Of a stretch of DNA of 64,000 bases, positions 22,401 to 34,400 are shown one piece after another. The stretch lies in assembly GCF_030867095.1 (NCBI RefSeq), contig NC_081828.1:216907978-216971977 (forward strand), in the 5' to 3' direction. This DNA comes from Alligator mississippiensis. Its lineage: Eukaryota; Chordata; Crocodylia; Alligatoridae. Position numbers and translations under genes: made by a program. The notes under the pieces were generated by a model that saw only the letters and a program-made list of their open reading frames with translations, did not search any database and was not told where the DNA came from. Position 1 is the stretch's first letter, and each line of letters opens with the position of its first letter.

Positions 22401-25400
22401 AGAGGAGTTGTGGCATCTCCACGCTTGGGAACTTCCAAAAGCAGGTCAAACAGACACTTGGCTGAGGTGGTTTATGACCCTGCCTTGAGCAGGAGGCTGG
22501 ACTAGATGCCTTTATACGGTCCCTTCCAGCCCTAGTTTCCTATGATCCTATATGCAGCAGCTTGCAAGGATGAATTTGGCAGTCTGCTGCTACATAGCTG
22601 CAAAGCTGGTTTTGGAGTGGCAGCAGCTAAAGCTATAGCCGTGGCTTCCCCTTCTCTGCCAGCAGCTGGACCTTGAGGAGAACAAGAAATACACAAGGAG
22701 GTTGAAGAAGACTGAGGAGCTGTTTCAAGAAGGAGTTTTCTTGGAACAGCTTCACTCTGCTCTGTGCTGCTTCTGGACTAGCGCAGACCCATGGGACAGG
22801 ACAGCACAACCGGGGTGGCCAGCAGTGCTTGGAGAACTGCAGAAGGACAACGGGCACTTTCCTAGACATCTGCACAGCGCTTGCCCTAGCACTGCAGAGG
22901 TAGTGGGAGAGTTCCCTCATCTATTCAGAAGTGTGTGGCCGTAGCCGCCACTCCCGATTGCTACCCCTTGGTTACTAGCCAGTTCGACCTGGGCAGGCCA
23001 AGTGTTAGGGTCGTACAAGGGAGGTGTGCAGAGCTATTGTGAAGATGCTTCTGCTGTGTGCTGCAAGGCTTGCCCATCCTCAGGGGTTTATCAATGGCTC
23101 TGTGTGTACAGAATCCCCCACCGCGTTGGTGCAACTGGTGAAATCCACATTTCTATCATCTGATCCTACCACCAGGCTTCAAAGTGCCAAAAAACAGTGA
23201 CTTGTAATGCCCTGTGCCTTAGTCTGGTCTGAAGTCTAGCTCCTTCTCCTCTCTGTCCTCCTTTTATTGCAGTGTTCCTGAATCTCCTCCCATGCTCTGC
23301 AAAGACCTCTGAGAGCTCCCCAACCATTTCCTTTTCAGTTCTCCTTGTCTTTATCCTCAAGTTTGCCAAACACTGGATGGTGATTAAGTCCAATGACTTT
23401 AAGGGTCTGGATAATGCAGTTACCAACTCTAGAAGACAAAAAAAGAAAGAAGCTGCTATTGTTCGCTGTTTGGTTTCCACGTTAGCAAAGCTAAGGCATT
23501 CACAGTTTGGGGCTTCCGTGTCCAGAGCCTCTTTCTAGTCCTGTGAGACCCTGGAGATGATAAGCTCTTTTCCAGTTTCTCTGGTGTGCTGCTGAGCTGG
23601 TATCAAGTTGTCTTCCTTCTGGTTTGCTGCTGTGTTGTATTTCAGGGAGGCTGCATGTGCAGTGTCTACTTATCTAATTAACACCGTGAATGGGGCACTA
23701 TGAAACCAAGCTAAGGGCTGCATTTGCACTTCTTCAGTTAATCATAACACTGGAGGACATGCCCCAGCTCTAGGTGACCAAAAAAGGAATGAAAATAATG
23801 ATTTATACAGGCTAAAGAGAACTCAGCAAGACAAGCATGGCCCTTCTGCATCAGAAGGGTGCTTCAGGACAGTCTGCATGGCTGGAAGGAGGCAACCATC
23901 TACTGGGAGACCAGGGGAAAGGCAACCCTGTCTGGCAGTGTTATAGCGCTGCAGAGCACTTTCTGTCTCCACAACCCCGTTTCCTATCCCTTCTGGATAC
24001 CTGCAGTTTGCTGCAACTTAGACTCTGTTTTGCAACACATTTTGGCCATACAGGGAGAAAACAGTCCTTGTGCCTTGTGCTTTGCACTGTCCTGACTTCT
24101 TGTATTGTAGATATTACCGCTATAGTAGTAGGCAACTGTCTGTCTCCCGAGATAACAGAATTACACCAAGTGAGATATCAGCTCACTGAATATAATCCTT
24201 GCTATATGAGTCATAGTAAATTTAACATGCTGATTAAGCTTTTACTGTTAACAAAGCCCTTCAGATTTCTGTTAGTATAAGAAAAGTCTTTCTAGGACTT
24301 AGGTGGATACAGAAAAGACTCTCTAGGATTTTTGTTGATATTACAAAAGCCTTTCTTAGCTTCATGTTGATATAGCAAAGCCTTTCAAACTTTTAATGAG
24401 AAAAAAGCCCTCATAAGATGTTAATAATGAGACTAAACATGACAAAATGGCACTGAGTTTCTGCAGTCATTCCCTGCATAGTGAGAATGCAGCCTATACT
24501 TTGTAAGAGAAGCATACAAGGCTTGGCTCTCAATAAAGCCTTTGGCAAGTGAGGGACCATTATTTCTTGAATCTGGTGTGATAAGCAGCTGAGCACCCAG
24601 GGTAGTGGGCAGGGGTGGGATCGTTCACATGCAAGAGGCCTTCATCAAAGCAGGAGGCTGCACTAGTGTTGGAGGAGTGGGTATAGCTAGACAGGTCTGG
24701 CTTGATTGAAAGGACAGGAGACGGTATCAGGAGAAAGAAGAGGCGTTTGCACTAACCACAGCTGCCATTTTGAACAGGTGGAGAGCAGAATTCAGGGAGG
24801 GTCCTTGCCCGCATCTGCTCAAGATGGTAGCAGCCGGCACAGGGAACAAAATGCCAGTTGTGTATCTCAGTCCACAGTAACACTCTCTTACCATAAAGAA
24901 AAATGCAGTCATGCTTACCGCTATCCTCAGCAGCTCAAGTGCTCTCAGGGTCAGGAGGCTGGCCAGCGATGGGCAATGAGGACTCGGGTGCGTGAGGTTT
25001 CAGAGGCAAACAGCTCCTGACTGTCAATCACACCCCGATGCAAGGAACAGTCGGTCCTGCTGTCTGGCATCCTCTGCTCTGTTGCCAGGGTCTGGTGTGA
25101 TGCAGATGCAGCAGTTCAAGGCTGGTGTCTTGTTCCAAAATCTGTCCAACTCTTCCAGCTTTGTCCTGCACGTAGGCTAGCCTCAAGTCCTGTGCCTTAG
25201 TGCCCACTGCACAGCATCCCATTTGTGACCTCGTACAGGATTGTAGGATCAGAGTAGGGCTGGGTCATCTAGTGCAGCCCCCTGCTCAAGGCAGGATCAT
25301 CCCTGACTGCACCATCCCAGCCAAGTGTCTGTCTATGAAGCTCCTGCAAGTTTCCAAACATGGAGAATCCACAACCTCTCGGGGCAGCCTGTCCTGACCA

Positions 25401-28400
25401 CCCTCATAGTCAGAAAGTTCTTCCTAACTCCAGCCTAAATTTCCCTCGCTGCCTTTTGAGACCATTGCTCCTACTTCCGTCCCCTACAGCCACAGAGAAA
25501 AGCCTGTCTCCATCTTCTCTATAATCGCCCTTCAGGTATTTGAAGACTGTGATCCGATCACCCCTCATTCTTCTCTTCTCCGGGCTAAATACCCCTAGCT
25601 CTTTTAGCTTTGGCCAACTTCGTTCCTTCAGAAATGTTCTGGTTTCTGTGCCTGGGCGTGGGGACTTCCCACGCCCTCCCCTCTTTCCAGAGGGTGAGAG
25701 GGCCAAGGATCTCAGCCCTGGCCTGCCTGGAAGAATGATGAGCATACCTGGCACAAAGGTAGCAGGTAAAATATGCAGGTGTTGACTCTAGAGCGTGCAA
25801 GCCCCAAGAGGCAGACTCTGTCTGAATCCCGTGTTTAAATGAGGAAACCACAGGTAGTCACTGTGCCCCCAGACCAGTGGACACCACAGAGATAAGAAAC
25901 CAGGTAGCTGAAGTAGCAAAGCAGGATGAGCAAGTGGGTGGCAGGTCACCAGAACACTTTTGAGCATACGTGTGTCTACACAGACACGACTACCAGGTAA
26001 CTTCCTCAGATGCAGAATGACTCCTGATCCAGCAGGTCTGAATCTTTGGATCCACTCTGTAGCAAGGAATCATGTCAAATGGCTATGGCTTTTTACCCAA
26101 ATACATCCTGTGCTCAGACATACACTGCCCATGTAGGTGTAGGCCTTGCTAGAGTAATGATTAATGCAACCACTGGTCAGTGCATGTGCAGATTATATGG
26201 AGGCCCTGCTAACTGCATGAACTGAATACAGAACTCGGCTTACCACACGTGCTTTGCACAGAAGTGCTGGGGAAGTAGCTCGTTACTTTTACAGGAGCAG
26301 CTAAGGCCAACAGATAAAGCGTGACTTGATGAGACAGCACAGAACATCAAAACAAAGTTCAGAGTGACCCGACCACAGGCGTTCGTACCTGGTGAGAAGG
26401 TTGTATTACGTGGTGAGAAGCAGGATGTAAATGATGTCCCCTAAACGTGTTTTAGTACTTGGTGAAAACTAGGAGGAGTGTGCTGTAAACACAATATTGT
26501 TTTGATCAGTGTATAAAAAAGGGGCTTGGGAGCCCTTAATACTTTGGACTGGGTTTGATGGTTATGTTCATGCTCGTACTATGTCTGCAAAGACCCAGCT
26601 CTCCACCGTGTACCACATAGGCCACGGATGCTAGCGTGCCCAGGCTTGTTTGTGGACAATAAACCTGGCTGAGTTTTTGCTACTAAGAACCGAAGCCTGC
26701 GGGCTCTTTCTGGCAATAAAGCTCGTTAGGGGCATGGCATCAGAGACGGTATCCTGATAGCATGTGCACAGACCATCCGAACTGAAGAAGCGTGGTGTGG
26801 CCAGTAATATCTAACCCCCCAACAACGCTAACAGGGTCAGATAACAGCACTGATGGAGTCCTACGGTAGCCGAGCCCTTTAAGGGAGAACCTGCCCCAGT
26901 TAAGAAGAGCAGTTACCTCGGTCGGTTGGAGTCCTCTCTGGGCGCCGGCTCTGAGCGGTGAGTTTCAATACTGGCCGCGTCCTGTTCCTTTCCCTCCTTC
27001 ATGTCCAGATCCTTGTTTGCAGTCACTAGTTGGCTTCTGGATATGGAAAAAGACTCCAGGTCTTTTGCAGAACCTGAACTCAAAAGTCCTTCCTTCCTGG
27101 GTGTGAGGCTAGGAGGAAACATAGTTATCCGTTAGTTCATGCATATGAGAAGAAATTTATGCCAAAATCTGTGCCACAGGATTTGAGGAGTAGAGGGCAG
27201 ACTCCAAGCCTACTAGTTAATGAGGAAAGTTTTACCAGCTTAAATGAGGCAGGATTAGGCCCTATATGCCTATTGTCCCACAACCTTACTTCCTAAACTG
27301 GACAGATCTCCCTGAATCTAAATCTCTGTAGAAATATCAGCATCGGCAGAATCAACTTGCTGTGCGGGTGCAGTAGGAGCCAGATAGTCAGACGCTGTCC
27401 CAGTTGAGTCCACACACGTGATTTTGAAGCTGTCCGTGTCATAAAGCGTGTTGATGAAAAGACTGACTACATAACGATGTGCTCAGAGCAAATCATAGCA
27501 GGCAAGCGGGCCTGTGCTGAGCCTCAATGGCAATGATCCACCCGCAGAGTGCAGCAGACTCAGTCTAGCCTCAGGTATAGTTTAAGACAGTGATTCTCAA
27601 GCAGAGTCCTGTGGCACCCTGGGGTACCTCGAGATCTTTGCAAGGGTGCCGTGGGGTGCTGCACAAAGTTTGCACTGTTTAGGTGCGCAAGATAAATCCA
27701 GAGATTTCAAACAGGAATTTATTTGACACCCGGACCCATCTTGATCTTTCTGTGTTATTTGTAACACAAGAATTGCTCCATTACTTTTTTGTAGTCAAAA
27801 AATAAGTGAAAATGAAGAGCTGGCATTTGCTGAGCAGTGCCTTGAGTCTAACAAGGGGTGCCTCGAACCTAACGGGAGGTGCCTTGAATTTAAGAAGACT
27901 GGTCTAAGAAAAGAGTCGTCTCACTTAACTGAGCTCAGTGATGACACCAGTCTGTTCTCCGTGGGACACTTAGTGTGACATCACGTGGATGAGGACAGAA
28001 ACTACATTACTGTGTGGAGAAATACTCTGGCACCAGCCAGGGCCACCCCCACTGTGCCCCCAACCTAGGACTATGCAGGGGAGACCCTCAAAAGTGTAGG
28101 GGAACTAGGACTGTCCTTCCCTGCCACATGGGGAGACACTTCAGGGATGAATCAGCCGGAGGCTCCAGCAAACGAGAGCAACTGCAGAAGCTGCCAGAGC
28201 GGGGACTTCGTGGAGACGTCTGCAGTTCTACAGGAGGTCTTCTGCCCTGTGCTAATAGATCATTTACTCCGGCCTTCCTCCTCCTCCCTCTCAAATTCTT
28301 CACTCCAGCGTCACTCAACATCTGCCTCTCTATCCCCCTTCCCCTGCCCCTTCACTCCCCTTCCTCTCCTTTCCATTTAGCAGATCCTCTCCTACCTAAA

Positions 28401-31400
28401 TGCACATCAAGACATGGCATTGTCATGCCCTTCTGTTTTGGGGTCTGTGTTGTCTTTTTAGCTTGTAAGCTCTTCAGAGGAGGTAGTCTGTGTTGCTCTG
28501 GGTTGAGCAAAAAATGGTTGGTTCTTAGTGAACGTAAGTCATGGAAAGAACTGCTCACTGCAAATTTGGCCAGACTTTTGGAATGAATGAATCCGGCGGA
28601 TGACACTGATTGCCCAAGGACACACTGTGATGGGCACTTCTGGGCTTTATGAGGATGCCCCAACCATGTGTCATTGCCCATAGCACTATGCTGGAGACTT
28701 TAGCACTGAAACAGTCACAGACATCGTTAGGTCCCTTTCCATCTGTGCAAAGTGGCTGTAAAATAGCCCATAAATCTCTGGTTATTGCCAAAAACATGAG
28801 ATATTGTTAATATATGGAAGATTTTTATGAGTGGAGCAAGAAACATAGAATCACAGGCAACGAGGGTTAGAAGGGATCTCCGGAGGTCACATCTGGTCCA
28901 ACCCCCTGCTCCAAGCAGGACCGGCCCCAGCTACATCATCCCAGTCAAGGCTTGGTCTAGCCACTCCTTAAAACCTCCAAGGATGGAGAGTCCACCACCT
29001 CTCTGGGAAACCCGTTCCAGTGCTTCACCACCCTCCTAGTGAGAAAGTTTGTCCTAATATCCAACCCTTAACCTCTCTTGCTGCAACTTGAGCCCACTGC
29101 TCCTTGTCCTGCCATCTGCTCCCACTGAGAACAGCCCAGCTCCATCCCCTTTGCAAACCCCTGCAGGGAGTTGACGGCTGCTATCAAAAAAAAAGATCTC
29201 TGACCAAAGTGGAGCGGCAAGTTTTGTGAGGGAAAGAAATATCTTTTATTGGACTGACTTATGTATTTGGGGGAGAGAAAATTTCAGGTTTCAAGCACCC
29301 TCATTAGGTCTAAGAAAGCAGTCACAGTCCAAGCTAAACAGAAATTAGAACAACTGCTCTGGCTTGAACGTATGTCAATCAACTGGCCCCCATGACAGAG
29401 AAGTGGGCAGCTATCACCAGTAGATACGATGAGTAGGTAGCAGAGAGAGAAGTTATAATGGTCCATAAAGCTGATGTCTATGCCAAGTTTATGCTCTTTG
29501 ATGCCCAGTAAAGCTGTGAATTTCTGTTCCCAGGTCTCTCTTCTGAAGGTATTGTGCAGGTTTCCTTTGAAGACGAGGACTCAATGGTCAGAGTTGGAGT
29601 GGTTATTTTCTTTCAAGTGTTCTGCCGCTGGTGAGTGGGCATTTCTGTCCGTTATCATTTTTCTGTACTTTGGTTTCACCGGCAAAGTTTCCGTAAGAGC
29701 ATCTGGTGCACTGGATGAGGTATGTCACGTGCTGGGAGATGCAAGTGTTGGGTGCCTCGATCCTGATGATTTTGCTGTGGGCGGTGTTGATCCCAGTTGT
29801 GCTGGAGATACATTTTCAGGTTTTACATTGTTTTTTTGGCAAGGTCTGCTTCCATTTGGTGCTTGCTAGCCACTTTCAGGTTTGCTTCTGGGGGTGAGTT
29901 TGGCAAAGGCCTGTTTGAAAGCCAGAAAGAGGAGACGAAGGAAAAATGTCTTTTAAGGTATATTCTTGTTCCAGTATGGGTTGTAACTGCTTGATAATAT
30001 TTCATATATGTTCCAGTGGGATGGCACAGGGCAATCAGGAATGTATAATCAGTGGGGGGTTTCTTTTTTGTACTGTAGTAGGTTTAGGCAAGGTATTCAT
30101 GTATGCAAGTATTCATAAGGCTCGTTTGAAGACAAAGTCTGCTTCCCTGGCAAAGCGCCCCTGTTGGGAAGTGGCAGAGTTTAAACTGGTGAGCTGGGGA
30201 GGAGGTTATAGGTATCTCTCTCAGACTAGACTTGGTGGTGATTGAGGACCTGACTATAAATCACTGCTTTCTCGCTGTGTTTGGGCTGGTTAATACTTTT
30301 GCAGAGTTAAGCAGTGTGGTCCATGGAGTTTTGGTCCAGCATTGTTTGTATGGTACAACTCGTGATGTTGCTCATGGTGTCTATGAAGCTGATGCTAGCG
30401 TACAAACATTTCACAGTCAGTCTGATGGACGTTGCACTGGTCCGCACCTGTAGGGAGTGAACTAGGAAAGCCAAGGCTGCGACTGAACACAGAATGGCTA
30501 CACGAATCAAGGACGATAAAAAGTCCTTCTTCAGATATGTGGGGAGCCAGAAGAAAAACAAGGGCAACATTGGACCCCTGCTAAACCAATTGGGGCAGCT
30601 GACGACCGAGGCCCAGGAAAAAGCCAGTCTGCTTAATGATGACTTTGCATCATTTTTTCACCAGCCCAAAGGGACCTCCCTGCCTAATATGATGTGGGAT
30701 GACGAGGATGAGGGTGAACACATGCCCGCTACTGGAGTAGATCTTGTGAGGGAGCATCTTGAGAGGCTGGACCTCCACAAATCAGCTGGTCCCGAAAGAC
30801 TGCACCCAAGAGTGCTAAGGGAGCTGGCAGACATCATAGTGCAGCCAGTGGCGAGGATATTCAAGAACTCATGGCACTCGGGTGAAGAACCTGAAGATTG
30901 GAAGAGGGCCAATGTGATGCCCATCTTCAAGAAAAGGAGGAAAGAAGACCTGGGAAACTACAGGCCAGTCAGTTTGACCTCAATCCCTGGGAAGATCTTG
31001 GAAAAAATGATCAAAGAAACCATTCTTGACAGGCTAACAGGAGGCAACATCCTGAGGGATAGCCAGCACGGGTAGGTCTTGCCTGACCAATCTCATCTCC
31101 TTCTATGACCAGGTGACCTATCACCTGGACAAAAGGGAAGAGGTTGATGTCATATATTTGGACTTAAAAAAAGCCTTTGACCTGGTGTCCCATGATGTCC
31201 TCGTAGAAAAATTGGCCAACTGTGGCCTCGATTACACTACAGACCGATGGCTGGGGAACCAGCTCTGAGGTCGGACCCAGAGAGCGGTCGATGGAACTGA
31301 ATCAGTGTGGCACTCGGTGACCAGTGGTATCCCCCGAGGCGCCGTTCTCGGACCTGTACTCTTTAATGTCTTCATAAATGATCTGGGCACTGGTGTCAGA

Positions 31401-34400
31401 AGCAGACTGGCTAAGTTTGCTGATGACACCAAACTTTGGGGGAGAGTGTCCACACTTGAGGACAGGCTGGTGATCCAGGCCGACTTCGATAGGTTGCAAG
31501 GTGGGCAGATGAAAACCTGATGGCATTCAATATGGAGAAATGCAAGGTGCTCCACCTCGGGGGGGAAAATCCCACAGTCACCCTTATAGGCTCAGCAGCG
31601 CTGCACTCGCTAGCACCACGACCGAAAGACACTTGGGGGTCACGACTGACCACAAGATGAACGTGAGCCACCAATGTGATACCGCAGCTGACAGAGCAAA
31701 CAAAACTCTGGCTTGCATCTACCGATGCATCTCGAGCAAGACCCGGGATGTCATCCTCCCACTGTACTCAGCCTTGGTGAGGCCGCAGCTGGAGTACTGC
31801 GTCCAGTTCTGGGCTCCACAATTCAAGAAGGACGTGACGAGGCTTGAGGGAGTCCAGAGGAGAGCCATGCACATGATCAGAGGACAGGAGAGCAGGCCTT
31901 ATGAAGAGAGGCTGAGAGCCATGGGACTCTTCAGCCTGGAAAGATGCAGGCTCAGGGGTGACTTGGTAGCAGCCCTCAAGTACATAAGAGGTGTGCATCA
32001 GGATCTGGGGGAACGCCTGTTCACCAGAGCACCTCAAGGGATGACAAGGTTGAATGGTCACAAACTCCTCCAAGACCGTTTTAGGTTGGACATAAGTAAA
32101 AACTTCTTCACTGTCTGAGCCCCCAAGGCCTGGAACAGACTCCCCCCCAGAGGTGCTGCAAGCAGCTACTCTGGACTCTTTTAAGAAACATTTGGATGTC
32201 TATCTTGCTGGGATCCTTTGACCTCAGCTGACTTCTTGCCCCTGGGGCAGGGGGCTGGACCTGATGATTCATAGATTCACAGATTCATAGATGTTAGGGT
32301 CGGAAGGGACCTCAATAGATCATCGAGTCCGACCCCCTGCATAGGCAGGAAAGAGTGCTGGGTCTAGATGACCCCAGCTAGATACTCATCTAACCTCCTC
32401 TTGAAGACCCCCAGGGTAGGGGAGAGCACCACCTCCCTTGGGAGCCCGTTCCAGACCTTGGCCACTCGAACTGTGAAGAAGTTCTTCCTAATGTCCAATC
32501 TAAATCTGCTCTCTGCTAGCTTGTGGCCATTGTTTCTTGTAACCCCCGGGGGCGCCTTGGTGAATAAATACTCACCAATTCCCTTCTGTGCCCCTGTGAT
32601 GAACTTATAGGCAGCCACAAGGTCGCCTCTTACGAGGTCCCTTCCAGCCCTAATGTCCATGAAATCTATGAAAAAGTAGAAGCCACTGAAGTTGCTGTGG
32701 AAATCAATGGAAACATCTAGGTTGTAGGTCCAAAAGATGAAACCATCATCTACATATGGGAGACACAGCATAGGTTTGGTGGTATCTAAAAATTCTTCCT
32801 CAAGGCAGATCACAAAGAGGCATCTTGGTAGCCATATTCCTGCTCATGACTTGGTGCAAATGCCTCTTGAAGGTAAAGCTGTTGTGGACGAGGATGAAAT
32901 GGATGAGTTCAGCAATAGGTTGGGATGGAAGTGTATGTGTTGCCCATGCTCTTGTGGGTAGGTAGGCTGTGATGCCACCATGGTGGGAGATGGTATGTAG
33001 GTTGGTGATGTCTATGTTGGCAAAGACGGTGTTCTCAAGGACACCGTTTCTCAAGGACACAGTTGATGCTGCAGAGTCTGAGGAGGAACTCAAGTTTAAT
33101 CTAGATCGACACTTGCCTTGTGTGGTAAGTGGTTTGAGAATGGCTAGATGTGAAGGATGGGCCAGAGTTTTCCTTGTCTGTATACCCCGGGGAGCATGTA
33201 GAGCAATCCTGGGGTGCGAACAGTGGATTAGATTGTGTGGTTTATCTCAGAGCTGCCAGAGTAGGGATTCGATGATGTCTTCAAGTTCAGGAGAGAATAC
33301 TGGCATGAGGGCTTTACAGATCTGCTTGCAATAGGGCGTATTCGCTTTTTGATGTCATTCATTCTTGCGGGTTATGGATCTATTTACCTACTGGTTCGAT
33401 CACTGCTTAGTGGTTGGATCTTAGGAACGGAAAGGAAGAGCTGGTGGCAGTGGTTGTGCTTGTTGAGGACTTCACTGTTGATAATTTCCCTGATGCAGCC
33501 AATGTAGTACAGGCAGTCCTTGGATTTATAACACAATTGGTTCCTGAAAACGGCATCTTAAGTGGAAATGTTGCAACTCAGAACCAATTTTCTCATAAAA
33601 AACAATGTTATAAATGGGGGATTCGTTCCTGAACCAAGACCCGATACCCTATTTTCATTGAAAATACCCCAGAATTTTGTACTTGATCAATTATAGGTGA
33701 GTAATATAGCGACATTAATGTATTTATATTGTAAATAGCAATCACATTGATTTGGAAGGGCTTCTTTGAGGTGACCTCACTTGACTTTTTGAAAAGCTCT
33801 TGATTGGACTTTTTGAAGGGCTCTTGGCTGGAGTCTTCTGAGGTTTTTCTGGAGTCTCGTCTGCTTTCTTAAAGAAAGTGTCCAAGGAAGTTTGGACGGA
33901 TGTTCTCCAGGGAGATGAGCAACACGGTGAACTTGCTCGCTGGCGTGGCGGTGCATCAGAACAAGCATTGTAAAGTCGAAACGGATGTCATAAAGTTGAA
34001 ACAGGGTGTCAATTTACAAATGTTGTAAGTGTGAAACGTTGTAAGTCAAGGATTGCCTGTAGTTTCAACTGTGGCAGGGTGTCCAGTCGTGAGTTGTGTT
34101 ATTCTTGAGTTTGTCGATGGGGAAAACCTGTTTAGGAATGGCTTTGTCTCGAGTCCAGACTTCTTTTAAGAAGCACTTACTTGGCAGAAAAATTCTTCTA
34201 ATTTCCTATACGCTGGCATATTATCAGGTTGACTGTCCAGGCAGAAGTTTAGGTCTTCAGAGAATACAGACAGTTTGGTTATCCTGGATGAGGGGTTGTT
34301 GAAGTTGATGGTGCTGAGTGATGCTGTTGTGGTGGATGGCAGTATCCTGCTTTCTTTCTGGTTTGGTGTCCCACTGTCTGTGAAGTGGCTGTCATCATAC

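Noticed and set aside
28014..28586. 190-codon plus-strand frame in a KIF9 intron
   Set aside because: Composition is intron-like (long CT-rich run) and no family motif is visible.
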